Assembly: GCA_963651465.1 (NCBI GenBank)
Contig: CAVJPS010000008.1
Location: 1-64,000, forward strand
DNA from: SUG2458 sp963651465
Lineage (GTDB): Bacteria; Bacillota_I; Bacilli_A; RFN20; CAG-826
Length of the DNA: 64,000 bases
Reading direction: 5' to 3'
Within the stretch, counting starts at the first letter, position 1, and every line of letters starts with the position of its first letter. The position numbers and the translations under genes were made by a program. Positions 36,938 to 46,390 of this stretch are shown one piece after another. The notes under the pieces are model-generated. The model was not told the DNA's origin. It searched no databases and worked only from the letters and a program-made list of their open reading frames with translations.

Positions 36938-37498
36938 TTATTGAACTCTACCATCGTATTCGCCAGTATCAGTTCTAACGATAATTGTTTCGCCTTCATC
37001 AATGAATAGTGGAACTTTAACTTTATAACCGGTTTCAGTAACAGCTTCTTTCATAGCTTTGTTTACTGTATCGCCTCTTACAGCTGGTTCACAAGATGTA
37101 ATTTGTAATTCAGCAGTAATTGCTAATTGGACACCTAAAATTTCTTCATTTAATTTTGTAATTGTAACTTCTTCGTTACCTTTTAAGAAATTCTTTTCCC
37201 ATTCTAATCTTTCAGCTGGAATTTCACTTTGTTCAAAAGTTTCATTATCCATAAAATAGAATGTTGATCCATCGTTGTATAAATATTGCATTTTCTTTTT
37301 ATCAAGGTGTAATACTTCTACTTTATCGCCACCGATAAATGAAAGTTCTAATACGCCACCAGATCTTAAGTTTTTAGCTTTAACTTTGACTTTCATCTTA
37401 GCCATAGCTGTTTTGTTTAAAGCAATATCAACACAGTTATAAATATTTCCTTCGTATTCAAATGTGTTTCCTGGTCTTAATTCAGTAATGTTAATCAT
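36938..37498 (-). CDS. efp: Elongation factor P
   Basis: The 186-residue, three-domain protein starts MINITELRPGNTFEYEGNIYNCVDIALNK, and its C-terminal region reads ITSCEPAVRGDTVNKAMKEAVTETGYKVKVPLFI. EF-P rescues ribosomes stalled at polyproline. The domain I loop reads NKTAMAKM where many bacteria have a PGKG-type loop whose Lys is modified. The usual modified Lys position appears to be Ala, with Lys residues nearby. Own terminator; rpmG lies upstream. Confidence 0.95.
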   Translation of the reverse strand: MINITELRPGNTFEYEGNIYNCVDIALNKTAMAKMKVKVKAKNLRSGGVLELSFIGGDKVEVLHLDKKKMQYLYNDGSTFYFMDNETFEQSEIPAERLEWEKNFLKGNEEVTITKLNEEILGVQLAITAELQITSCEPAVRGDTVNKAMKEAVTETGYKVKVPLFIDEGETIIVRTDTGEYDGRVQ

Positions 37499-37551
37499 AA
37501 TTATTTCCTCTTTCTTTTAGTAATTTGGATAATAAATAATGGTTGCTCTAT

Positions 37552-37578
37552 TTAAAAAAATAAGACAAAGTCTTATTT
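37552..37578 (-). terminator. Terminator overlapping rpmG
   Basis: AATAAGAC and GTCTTATT arms around a three-base loop, with a T7 run on the - strand. The stem includes the rpmG stop codon. Confidence 0.8.
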
Positions 37579-37722
37579 CTTTTCTTTATGAGCAGTCATT
37601 TTATTGCAGTTTTTACAGAATTTTTTAATTTCCATTCTATCTGGATGAGCACGTTTGTTTTTTGTAGTAATGTAGTTTTCATTTCCACATACTGTGCACT
37701 TTAAGATAATATCATCACGCAT
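37573..37722 (-). CDS. rpmG: 50S ribosomal protein L33 (zinc-binding form)
   Basis: I translate a 49-residue protein: start MRDDIILKCTVCGN, middle NYITTKNKRAHPDRMEIKKF, end CKNCNKMTAHKEKK. CTVC and CKNC make a four-Cys zinc site, so this is the zinc-containing L33 type. GGAGGTG sits 8 bases before the ATG. The gene is monocistronic, with its terminator overlapping the stop. Confidence 0.95.
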   Translation of the reverse strand: MRDDIILKCTVCGNENYITTKNKRAHPDRMEIKKFCKNCNKMTAHKEKK

Positions 37723-37824
37723 TTTTGACACCTCCGAAATGCTTACGCGTGTTTATAATAACATAATAAAGCTTTTAATGCTATATTTTTTTATAAATTT
37801 ATTTATAAAGAATTACATTTTTTA

Positions 37825-37863
37825 AATAAAAACAGAGATATACACTCTATATATCTCTGTTTG
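37825..37863 (-). terminator. Terminator after engB
   Basis: A 12-bp stem (AACAGAGATATA with TATATCTCTGTT) and T-rich continuation on the - strand. Confidence 0.85.
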
Positions 37864-37870
37864 TTTACTT

Positions 37871-38458
37871 TTACAAATATGATGCGATTGTTTTTTTAAG
37901 ATTTAATAACATATTTTGGTTATTATATGCTGTTAAAACAATCTTACTTTCATTTAAATCTTTAAATGCTGATTTCAAATTTTTCATAACTTTACTTTTT
38001 TCACTTTGATTCAATTTATCACATTTGGTAACCACAAGAATAAAAGGAATGTTATTGTCATTTAAAAAATTATAGAAATCAACATCATCTTCAGATGGAA
38101 CACGACGAGAATCAATTAAATAACATACAACTTTTAAGTAATTGTTATTAGCAAAATATTCTTCCATCATGTCACCAAAATTAACTGCATGTTTTTGTCC
38201 TGCTGCACTATAGCCATAACCAGGTGCGTCAACTAAATAGCATTGATTATTAACGTTATAGTAGTTTAATAAACGTGTATGGCCAGGTTTTGATGAAGTA
38301 AATGCAAGAGATTTATTCTCACAAATTGCATTAATCAAAGAACTTTTACCAACATTTGATTTACCAATGAAGGCAATTTCATCTAAACGAACATCAGGCG
38401 CATTCAAAACACTTGGACAAGACTTTACAAACTTAGTCTTACGGAATTCAATCATCAT
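37871..38458 (-). CDS. engB: Ribosome-assembly GTPase EngB (YsxC/YihA)
   Basis: The 195-residue TRAFAC GTPase has P-loop GKSNVGKSS (about 32-40), DAPGYGYS (G3) and TKCDKL (G4). EngB is needed for late 50S assembly. It lies 5 bases after lon, as in B. subtilis, with a likely ribosome binding site AAGGGA inside the lon end. Either of two adjacent ATGs (38458 or 38455) could start it. Confidence 0.95.
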   Translation of the reverse strand: MMIEFRKTKFVKSCPSVLNAPDVRLDEIAFIGKSNVGKSSLINAICENKSLAFTSSKPGHTRLLNYYNVNNQCYLVDAPGYGYSAAGQKHAVNFGDMMEEYFANNNYLKVVCYLIDSRRVPSEDDVDFYNFLNDNNIPFILVVTKCDKLNQSEKSKVMKNLKSAFKDLNESKIVLTAYNNQNMLLNLKKTIASYL

Positions 38459-38463
38459 ATTAA

Positions 38464-40782
38464 TTAATCCCTTAAAGCTATTGCGACAGCGTCATCGACA
38501 CATGTCATAAATTTAATATCAAGTGACTCTTTAACTTCGTTTGGAATATCGTCCATGTTTTTACGGTTTTCTTCTGGTATGATAACTGTCTTAATACCAG
38601 AACGGGAAGCTGCAAGAGTCTTTTCACGTAAGCCACCAATTGGTAGAGCTTTACCTCTTAAAGTTACTTCACCAGTCATAGCAACATTAGAGTTAACTTT
38701 ACGTCCACTTAAAGCCGAAATAATAGCAAGAGTAATTGCAACACCAGCCGAAGGACCATCTTTTGGTACTGCACCTTCTGGGAAGTGAATATGAATATCG
38801 TTTTCTTGGAACATTGATGGGTTAATACCATACTTTTCGCAATTTGCTTTGACATAGTCAAAGGCAATTGAAGAAGATTCTTTCATAACATCACCAAGTG
38901 AACCAGTTAATACTAATCCGCCTTTACCTTTAAAGTGATTTACTTCAATTGGTAAAATGTCACCACCAAATTGAGTATAAGCAAGTCCTGTTACAACTCC
39001 AACTTGGTCTTCTTTTTCTTTTACAGAATCATCGAATTTTTCAATTCCGAGATATTCTTTAACTTTATTTACGTCAATTTTAACTTTCTTTAATTCAGTA
39101 TTACGTAATAATTCAACAACTACTTTACGTACACAAGCGCCAATCTTACGTTCAAGTTCACGAACGCCTGCTTCACGTGTATAACGTTGAATTATATACA
39201 TAATAGCTTCTTTAGTAAATGATATTTGATTTTTCTTTAAACCGTTTTTCTCAGTCTCTTTTGGTACTAAATGTTCAACTGCAATATGGTATTTTTCAAT
39301 TTCAGTATATGAATTAACTTCAATTAATTCTAAACGATCACGAAGTGGTCCAGGAATATGATCTAATTGGTTTGCAGTAGCAATAAATAATACATTACTT
39401 AAATCATATGGTTCTTCTAAGAAGTTATCATTAAATGCATAATTTTGTTCTGGGTCTAATACTTCAAGCATTGCTGCAGCTGGATCACCTTTATAAGATG
39501 AAGCAAGTTTATCAACTTCATCAAGTAAGAAAACAGGATTAGTTACACCCGCTTTTTTCATACCAGAAATAATACGTCCTGGTAAAGCACCAACATAAGT
39601 ACGACGGTGACCACGGATTTCAGCTTCGTCAGAAATACCGCCAAGAGAAACCTTAAAATATTTACGGCCTAAAGCACGAGCAATGGAACGTCCTAAAGAA
39701 GTTTTACCACAACCTGGTGGGCCGTAGAAACAAAGAATAGGAGCTTTTAAAGAATTAGTCATCTTTTTAACAGCTAGATATTCAACAATACGTTTCTTAG
39801 GTTCTTCTAAGCCGTAGTGGTCTTCATCTAAAATCTTTTGAACATTATCTAAATCATCGTTGTCGTCAGTTTTTTGATACCATGGGACTTCAAGTAACCA
39901 ATCAATATAATTCATGATTAAAGAAGCTTCAAGGGATGCTTGAGGCATCATATCGAGACGTTTTAATTCATTTCTAACCTTATTTTTAATAATTTCTGGA
40001 TAAGGATTTTCTTCGACTCTTTTACGGATGTTTTCAACAGATTTTTCATCATTAGGATCTTCACCTAATTCACTTTTAATTGCACGCATTTTCTCACGCA
40101 AGAAATATTCTTTTTGATTTTTTTCAGCATTGTTACGGACTTCTTCATCTAATTTGCGATCAATTTTATCCATTTCTTTAGCTTCTGTAACAATTTTTAA
40201 AATTAATTTTAATTTTTCATTTACTTCAGCAATTTCAAGTAATTTTTCTTTACGTTCTAGTGGCATAGGTAAATAACTTGATAAAGCATTAGTTAATTCC
40301 AACGCAGAAACACCCTTCATTAAATTATTAACAAATGCTTTAGGAAAATAAGATGCGATTTCAGGAATTTCTTCAATGTATTGAATAATTTTACGGACAA
40401 GAGCAGTTTCTTCGAGTTTATCACCTAATACTGGTTCAACAATTGTAGCGTTACATCCATAAAATTCATCATTACGGAATACATCAACAAATTTTACTAT
40501 TGCAACTGGTTCTACCTTAATACGAATATATCCTTTTTGAGGATTATATGTATGAATTTTACAAACAGTACCATAGTCAAAAATGTCTTTATCAATATTT
40601 GGATTATCAATCTCAGGTTTCTTTTGAGAAACCAAAATAATTAAATCATTTGTGGCATTTTTTGCTTCATCTATTGCCTTTGTAGATATAGGTCGAGCAG
40701 CATCTACAGTTGTTGTATGGCCTGGAAACAAAATAATTCCACGAGTAATAAGTAATGGTAAAGTAATTACATCATCTTTCAT
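38464..40782 (-). CDS. lon: ATP-dependent protease Lon
   Basis: The 772-residue AAA+ protease has a LON substrate-binding domain (about 1-200), coiled coil, Walker A CFYGPPGCGKTS, Walker B PVFLLDEVDKL, and the proteolytic domain with catalytic Ser in KDGPSAGVAI and the following Lys. It degrades misfolded and regulatory proteins. B. subtilis has clpX and lonB between tig and lonA; here tig and lon are adjacent. GGAGG precedes the ATG. Confidence 0.97.
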   Translation of the reverse strand: MKDDVITLPLLITRGIILFPGHTTTVDAARPISTKAIDEAKNATNDLIILVSQKKPEIDNPNIDKDIFDYGTVCKIHTYNPQKGYIRIKVEPVAIVKFVDVFRNDEFYGCNATIVEPVLGDKLEETALVRKIIQYIEEIPEIASYFPKAFVNNLMKGVSALELTNALSSYLPMPLERKEKLLEIAEVNEKLKLILKIVTEAKEMDKIDRKLDEEVRNNAEKNQKEYFLREKMRAIKSELGEDPNDEKSVENIRKRVEENPYPEIIKNKVRNELKRLDMMPQASLEASLIMNYIDWLLEVPWYQKTDDNDDLDNVQKILDEDHYGLEEPKKRIVEYLAVKKMTNSLKAPILCFYGPPGCGKTSLGRSIARALGRKYFKVSLGGISDEAEIRGHRRTYVGALPGRIISGMKKAGVTNPVFLLDEVDKLASSYKGDPAAAMLEVLDPEQNYAFNDNFLEEPYDLSNVLFIATANQLDHIPGPLRDRLELIEVNSYTEIEKYHIAVEHLVPKETEKNGLKKNQISFTKEAIMYIIQRYTREAGVRELERKIGACVRKVVVELLRNTELKKVKIDVNKVKEYLGIEKFDDSVKEKEDQVGVVTGLAYTQFGGDILPIEVNHFKGKGGLVLTGSLGDVMKESSSIAFDYVKANCEKYGINPSMFQENDIHIHFPEGAVPKDGPSAGVAITLAIISALSGRKVNSNVAMTGEVTLRGKALPIGGLREKTLAASRSGIKTVIIPEENRKNMDDIPNEVKESLDIKFMTCVDDAVAIALRD

Positions 40783-40811
40783 AATATCGACCTCCTTCTC
40801 TTATTATAAAG

Positions 40812-40838
40812 AGAAAAAATGGTTTTTACACCATTTTA
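40812..40838 (-). terminator. Terminator after tig
   Basis: AAAATGGT and ACCATTTT arms, with the T6 run on the - strand. It separates tig from lon. Confidence 0.85.
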
Positions 40839-40870
40839 ACTCTAGAAAATAAATATTTATTATTTTTTAC

Positions 40871-42229
40871 TTATTTTTCTTCTGTAGCTTTTTTAGCTGC
40901 AGGCTTTTTTTCAGGTTTTGCTTCACCTTCTGCTTTAGTTTCTTCTTTAGCAGGAGTGTTTAATGAAACTAATAATTCATTAAGCTTTTGGTTTAATAAT
41001 TGTTGAGCAAATTGATTCTTTTGTGGAGCTAAGATTTCTTTAACTTTTTCAATATCCATTGAATATTGATCAGCAATCTTCTTATATTCTGCATCTAAAT
41101 CCTTTTCTTCAACTTTTAAGCCTTCTTTAGCGGCAACTTCTTGTGTAACTAAGAAGCCTTCTAAATTCTTAACAGCTTGTTTTCTCATTGATTCAATATT
41201 ATCTTCTTCTTTTTGACCTGTGATTTGATAATATTGTTCAACTGTTAAACCATTTTGTTCAATTTGAGTTTTAAAGTTATTTAACATAGCATCAACTTCG
41301 TTTTGAACAACTTTACCTGGAATACCAATTTTAGAGTTTTTAACGATTGTATCAATAATTGTATTTAATTGTTCTGATTTAGCTTGATCAGCTTTTTTAG
41401 CTGCTAAGTCACCTTTAACTTTTTTCTTTAAATCAGCGACTGTTTTAACACCTTCGTAATTTAATTCTGCGACGAAATCATCGTTAAGTTCTGGAACTTT
41501 TTTACCTTTAACATCATTAACAGTTACTTTGAATAAAGCAGCTTTTCCTGCTAATTCTGGAACATATTGAGTTGGGAATGTAACGTTAACATCTTTTTTG
41601 TCTCCAGCTTTTGTACCAACTAATTGATCTTCAAAGCCAGGAACAAATGAATTACTACCTAATTCTAATGGATGGTTAGTAGCTGAGCCACCATCAAATT
41701 TTTTACCATCAACGTATCCTTCAAAATCGATAACAACAGTATCACCTAATTCAGCAGCACCATCTTTAACGATTAATTCAGCATTTTGAGTTTGAAGTTT
41801 TGCAATTTCTTCATCAACTTCTTTAGCTGAAACTTTAGCTTCTTTAGCAGCAATGTTTAAGCCTTTGTATTCACCTAATTCAACAACAGGTTTTAGTGGA
41901 ACAACGATAACAACTTCTAATTCTTCTTTAGTTGCTTTGTTGATTGCTTTAAAATCTGGTTGCATAAAAGGAACGATTTTTTCTTCTTCTAAGACTTTAA
42001 CGAAATTTGGTTGAACCATAATATCAACTGCTTCGTTTAATACTTGTGCATCACTAACTCTTTGTTTAACTAAGCCAAGAGGAGCTTTACCTTTTCTAAA
42101 TCCTTTGATTTCGACTTCACTAGCAATTTTATTAAATGCTTTTTGTTGAGCTGTAGCCCATTCTTCACCTTCAAATGATAAAGTTACTTCAACTTCAGCA
42201 TTTTCAAGTTTTTTAATTTCTTTTTTCAT
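40871..42229 (-). CDS. tig: Trigger factor (ribosome-associated chaperone)
   Basis: The 452-residue protein has the ribosome-docking motif GFRKGKAP (about 40-47), an FKBP-type PPIase domain (about 155-240, LGDTVVIDFEGYVDGKKFDGG) and the helical C-terminal chaperone domain. It ends with an unstructured Lys/Glu/Ala tail of about 25 residues. It binds nascent chains at the ribosome exit. AGGAGGAAA precedes the ATG. Confidence 0.97.
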   Translation of the reverse strand: MKKEIKKLENAEVEVTLSFEGEEWATAQQKAFNKIASEVEIKGFRKGKAPLGLVKQRVSDAQVLNEAVDIMVQPNFVKVLEEEKIVPFMQPDFKAINKATKEELEVVIVVPLKPVVELGEYKGLNIAAKEAKVSAKEVDEEIAKLQTQNAELIVKDGAAELGDTVVIDFEGYVDGKKFDGGSATNHPLELGSNSFVPGFEDQLVGTKAGDKKDVNVTFPTQYVPELAGKAALFKVTVNDVKGKKVPELNDDFVAELNYEGVKTVADLKKKVKGDLAAKKADQAKSEQLNTIIDTIVKNSKIGIPGKVVQNEVDAMLNNFKTQIEQNGLTVEQYYQITGQKEEDNIESMRKQAVKNLEGFLVTQEVAAKEGLKVEEKDLDAEYKKIADQYSMDIEKVKEILAPQKNQFAQQLLNQKLNELLVSLNTPAKEETKAEGEAKPEKKPAAKKATEEK

Positions 42230-42344
42230 GTTATTTTCCTCCTAAAGAAAATATATAATATTTTACACGTAAAATATGATAACTTAAAAAAGAGATTTTA
42301 TCAATATTAAAGCATAATTTTGGTTCAATTTTGAGATAAAAACG

Positions 42345-42376
42345 AAAAGAAAAGCCTCTTAATAAATTAAGAGGCA
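42345..42376 (-). terminator. Terminator after the M6-type lipoprotein gene
   Basis: GCCTCTTAAT and ATTAAGAGGC arms (10 bp) with a two-base loop, followed by TTTTCTTTTC on the - strand. Confidence 0.85.
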
Positions 42377-42384
42377 GTTAATAA

Positions 42385-44255
42385 TTAATATTTAATGAAA
42401 TCAATTGTAGCAGTTGATTCACCAATTTCTTTAACAATAATTGAGAATGAATCAAAATTACCATAGAAATTATTAGTTTCAGTATCAAAGAATTGACCTT
42501 CTAATTTACTCTTAGTTAAGACATCTCCTTCTAAGAATAATGAATCTTCTGAAAAATATGATGTTGATACGTAAGTTTCTTTATAATTATTACGTAATAA
42601 TTGGTTTTGGTTATAGTTTGCATATGTTAAACTATAGAATTTTTGACATGCTGCACCGTTATGAGCAACGATTTCACCAGAGTTAGTAGTATTACCGAAA
42701 GCATAATCATACATATAATCATCTTTAGTAATTGAATTTACAAATGATTTTGTTAAATCATCACCTTTATATTCAATTAAACGTGCATCAACTAACCAAG
42801 CACGAATACCTTTTGTTTTTGTACCATTTGGATAAGCATTATTTAATTTGTGTTGAACATCAAATTCATTTAATCCAGTTGGAGTATAATACTCTAATAA
42901 AATATATTTATCAAAGCTTGATGAAACTGTATCAGGTGAAATTAAGATAACATCTTTTGTACTTTGGAAATCACCAATTGTAATTTCACAAGATTCAGTA
43001 GGAATAATAGGATTAGCCCAACCTAAAGTTATCAATGAGAATGGATCGTGTCCACCAACATTGTAGTCTTGCATTGAGAAACCACCAGAAATTTTAGCAA
43101 GGTTATTATAGTCATAATAATCTTCTAATCCGAAAATGTGTCCCATTTCGTGAATAAATGTATGAGTATCTAATGTTGCATAACGAGTATCACCATTATA
43201 ATATTTGCCGTTTCTATCACTAGCAGAACCATACATAAAGTCGTATGAAGCCCAGAAGAAAACGTTAATACCTGGATTTGCATGTGTACCTTTACCAAAG
43301 TTCCATGAACAATATGCCCATAAGTTAGAAGCTATTTGATTATTCATAGCGCTATAATCAGGAGCAGCATAAATTAAACATACTGCATCAAGAACGCCAT
43401 CTTCGTCAGCATCAAATGAACTATATTCCTCAGCTGTGTGAGTAACTCTATAATTATTAACAGCACGGTTTAAAAGGTTAGAAGTACGAGTACCACTTTC
43501 ATAGTAATATGTTGATGCGTAATCGTCTACAAACCAATCAGCAACTTCACCATTAACAGTAACAAGTCCAGCCGATTCTTCTTCATAGAAAGTTTTGACT
43601 GATCTCCATCCAGTTTCTTCATTTGTACCAAAATAAGCTTTTGTTAAATCGTCTTTAACGTTAGCTTTTTGTGTATCATTTAAATAATTACCACTATCAG
43701 TAAACCAAACAGGAATAACTAAAATTTTTCCTTCACCCTTATTTGGGAAAGTTGATTTACTAGTAATACCACCATGTGAAATTAAATCATTAATATCACT
43801 ATCAAATGTTGTTTTAGTTGCATATGCAGGTAAAGTGCTTAAGTCTGTATTATTAACAACAATACCAGCACCATCTGTATAAGAATGTCCTTTACTATCT
43901 GATAATTTAACTGTAATAGCAGCGTGACCCTCACCAACAGCGGTAACGACACCATTTTCGTCAACAGTAGCAACTTCTTCATTACTTGATTTCCATTCAG
44001 ATGTGACAGTAACTGTTGAAGGAGCATATTTATAATTTAATGTATATGTGCCTCCAGTTGATAAAACAACTGATTTTTCTTCAACGTCAACAGATTTAAG
44101 TGAAGGAGTAATTGTACCACCATTGCCACCACCATTACCTGAAGATTGATTTTTATTTTCGTCACAACCACTAATACCACCAGTAAGAGCAAGTAAGCCA
44201 CAAACAGANNNNNNNNNNCAGAAAGTATATTTAAAATAAATTTCTTTTTTTTCAT
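42385..44255 (-). CDS. M6-type metalloprotease lipoprotein with Ig-like domain (contains assembly gap)
   Basis: I read one gene from ATG 44255 through the N run at 44209-44218. After the gap the frame gives lipobox LTGGISGC, a Gly/Asn-rich linker, a BIG2 Ig-like domain (WKSSNEEVATVDENGVV) and a catalytic region with zinc motif HEMGHIFGLEDYYD near 43123-43164, as in immune-inhibitor-A-type M6 peptidases. It would be an extracellular, membrane-anchored protease. The frame is restored if the true gap is 2 mod 3 bases long. Weak AAGGGG precedes the ATG. About 625 residues. Confidence 0.8.
44209..44218. other. Assembly gap (10 N)
   Basis: Ten N in the signal-peptide codons of the lipoprotein gene. 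The true missing length is unknown; the frames on each side agree only if it is 2, 5, 8, 11 and so on. Confidence 0.95.
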
Positions 44256-44329
44256 CTTTTGCAATCCCCTTTCATTGAATTTTATTTTTATTATTATAAT
44301 AATAATTACTTTTAGCATAAATTACAACT

Positions 44330-44363
44330 AAAAAAGATATTTTCTTTTTTTGGAAAATATCTC
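44330..44363 (-). terminator. Terminator after the TPR-like gene
   Basis: AGATATTTTC and GAAAATATCT arms (10 bp) around a T-rich loop, followed by T5 on the - strand. The rest of 44256-44369 is AT-rich leader of the lipoprotein gene with no gene. Confidence 0.75.
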
Positions 44364-44369
44364 TTAAAA

Positions 44370-45323
44370 TTAAATATTGCTATTATCATCAAGCATTAAT
44401 TGTTTAATTTCATCAATTAATGCTTCAATTATAGTCGTGTTTATGTCTTCATCGTTTAATTTATTTCGATCAAAAGTATCATTTAATAATGATGATGCAT
44501 ATATTAATAATGCTAATGCAACATTAATTTCATCGATTTCATTAGTGTTATCAGGATACTTTAATAAAATATATCGATTGTAAACACTACGAGCAGTTTC
44601 TAATATTGAAGGATTAGTTGCGTGAGTAACTAATAATTCATTAACTTTTGAATAGTATTCATTTTCAAAAGGTGGATCTAATTCATATGGAACTAAAACA
44701 TAATCTATGTTATTTTTAGAAAATTCAAATTCTTCATAAGAACCTTTATAAACTAATAAAAGTAGCATATATGTTCTATACATTGTATCAAAATTTGATT
44801 TTAAGAATTTTTTAATAGATGGAATAATTGATTCAATGTCGTAATTTCGTAACTCATCAATCATTTCTAGTAATAAAACTTTATCACTAATTGAACTAGG
44901 ATTATCCAAAGCTTTACCAATTTCATTTAATCTATTTTCACTAATTTGTTTATTGTTGAATTTATTATTAAAAGATAAACTATTCATTAATTCTTTTTTT
45001 GTATCTTTAAGCATTTCCTCAAATTCATAATCTAGATAAGGTAAAGAGTCATAATAATCTAATTCTTTTAAAATTGAAGCGGGATCATTTAAAACTTTTA
45101 ATATATGAATATGAACAGTAAAAAGTTCTTTCCGACACCACGATAAATCTTTAATAAAGTTAACTTTATTAGAATTTAATAAGTCTAATGCTTCGTTATA
45201 ATCTTCGTTTAACGCTAACGCTATTACACGATAATAAATATCTTCAATTTGGATAGCATTCTTAGTTAATTCAAGAATAATTTTATATTTTCCATTTTCA
45301 ATTAAAGTACGATATGAATCCAT
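44370..45323 (-). CDS. Helical-repeat (TPR-like) protein of unknown function
   Basis: The 317-residue protein is predicted all-helical with repeated pairs of helices, such as ALALNEDYNEALDLLNSNK near the start. It is acidic, without signal peptide or membrane segments. It resembles the mollicute DUF3196-type TPR-like proteins, a tentative assignment. ATG 45323 is preceded by AAAAAAGGTG; the GTG at 45332 lies inside that site. It is a single transcription unit between two terminators. Confidence 0.6.
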   Translation of the reverse strand: MDSYRTLIENGKYKIILELTKNAIQIEDIYYRVIALALNEDYNEALDLLNSNKVNFIKDLSWCRKELFTVHIHILKVLNDPASILKELDYYDSLPYLDYEFEEMLKDTKKELMNSLSFNNKFNNKQISENRLNEIGKALDNPSSISDKVLLLEMIDELRNYDIESIIPSIKKFLKSNFDTMYRTYMLLLLVYKGSYEEFEFSKNNIDYVLVPYELDPPFENEYYSKVNELLVTHATNPSILETARSVYNRYILLKYPDNTNEIDEINVALALLIYASSLLNDTFDRNKLNDEDINTTIIEALIDEIKQLMLDDNSNI

Positions 45324-45387
45324 TTTTATCACCTTTTTTATTATAATATATTTTATTAAGTTTTTTTATCATAAATAACACCCAAAT

Positions 45388-45417
45388 AAAAAAGTAACGA
45401 TTTTTTCGTTACTTTTT
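45388..45417 (-). terminator. Terminator after the degV gene
   Basis: AAAGTAACGA and TCGTTACTTT arms; T run on the - strand. Nearly the same stem as the obg terminator. Confidence 0.85.
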
Positions 45418-45422
45418 GTATC

Positions 45423-46292
45423 TTAATTGCTTGCAGTTACAGTAATTCCAATACCGTTATTACCTAGATGAATATAAAATGTAGGACCAACAGTACGGAC
45501 ACGACTAAAGATAACATTTTTACAATTAATAGCAGTCTCTTTAAATTTACTAATAAATTTAGTCGCTAAGTTATCTTGCATTAAATCAACAACTTTAACA
45601 AAGACTTTTTTAAATTTACTAGAATATTCTTTAATTGTTTCACTAAAAACATTTAAAACATTATTAATATTACGTTCTTTTTTAAATAAATTAAGTTTAC
45701 CATCAGTCATCTTAACCATTGGTTTTATATGTAATAAATTACCAATAAAACCACCAATTTTACTTAATCTTCCACCATTAACTAAATGATTTAAATCCAT
45801 GACTGAGAACATTAAATCTGAATTTTTTATTCTTTCATTTGTTTCGTTAATAAAATCTTCAAAATTAATATCTTTTTCTAATTTATCAAGTAATGATTCA
45901 ATAAGATTTGCTATACCATAATTTGCTAAGTTAGTATCAAATACATAAACATCATCTTCATTATCAATGTAACTACGTGCAATAACAGCAGATTGATAAG
46001 TTGATGATAATCCTTTAGATAAAGGGAAAACTGCTATATGTTTATAACCTTCTTTTATTAATTGCTCATAAGCTTCAACAAATTCATTTGGGGAAGGTGA
46101 TGAAGTTTTTAAATTAGTTACATCACCAAGTTCTGCAATAATTTCTTCATCTTCAGTGTCAGTTTCTTTTTTTACAAATTTTTTTGTTTCGACATTTAAG
46201 GATACAACTTTTATATTATAATCTTTAATAATCTTTTTACTTAATGTGGTAGTAGAATCTATAACGATTCCTATTTTTCCAAAGTTTTTCAT
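45423..46292 (-). CDS. DegV family fatty-acid-binding protein
   Basis: The 289-residue protein has the DegV hallmarks: an N-terminal IVIDSTTTLSKKI, TSSPSPNEFVEAYE around residue 70, LSKGLSSTYQSA about 95-106, and GGRLSKIGGFIGNLLHIKPM. DegV/FakB proteins bind fatty acids and present them to a fatty acid kinase for membrane synthesis; fakA is not in this window. ATG 46292 follows GGAGGCCC. Downstream of cysK, possibly cotranscribed. Confidence 0.9.
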   Translation of the reverse strand: MKNFGKIGIVIDSTTTLSKKIIKDYNIKVVSLNVETKKFVKKETDTEDEEIIAELGDVTNLKTSSPSPNEFVEAYEQLIKEGYKHIAVFPLSKGLSSTYQSAVIARSYIDNEDDVYVFDTNLANYGIANLIESLLDKLEKDINFEDFINETNERIKNSDLMFSVMDLNHLVNGGRLSKIGGFIGNLLHIKPMVKMTDGKLNLFKKERNINNVLNVFSETIKEYSSKFKKVFVKVVDLMQDNLATKFISKFKETAINCKNVIFSRVRTVGPTFYIHLGNNGIGITVTASN

Positions 46293-46390
46293 ATATAATG
46301 GGCCTCCAATGACTATAATATAATACTTATAACATATAGTCATTAATGGTATTCTAAACATAATTTTATAATTTGTATACAATGAAATTA

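Noticed and set aside
41668..41675. TTAGTAG-like matches inside tig and other coding regions as further array units
   Set aside because: They are isolated single copies in coding sequence without 11-bp phasing.
42385..43347. A stand-alone truncated protease starting at 43347
   Set aside because: The frame is open upstream to the gap with signal peptide and Ig-like domain, so the Met at 43347 is internal.
43839..44318. Separate small genes upstream of the M6 protease
   Set aside because: They are other-frame readings of the lipoprotein gene created by the assembly gap; the continuous frame encodes the lipobox and Ig-like domain.
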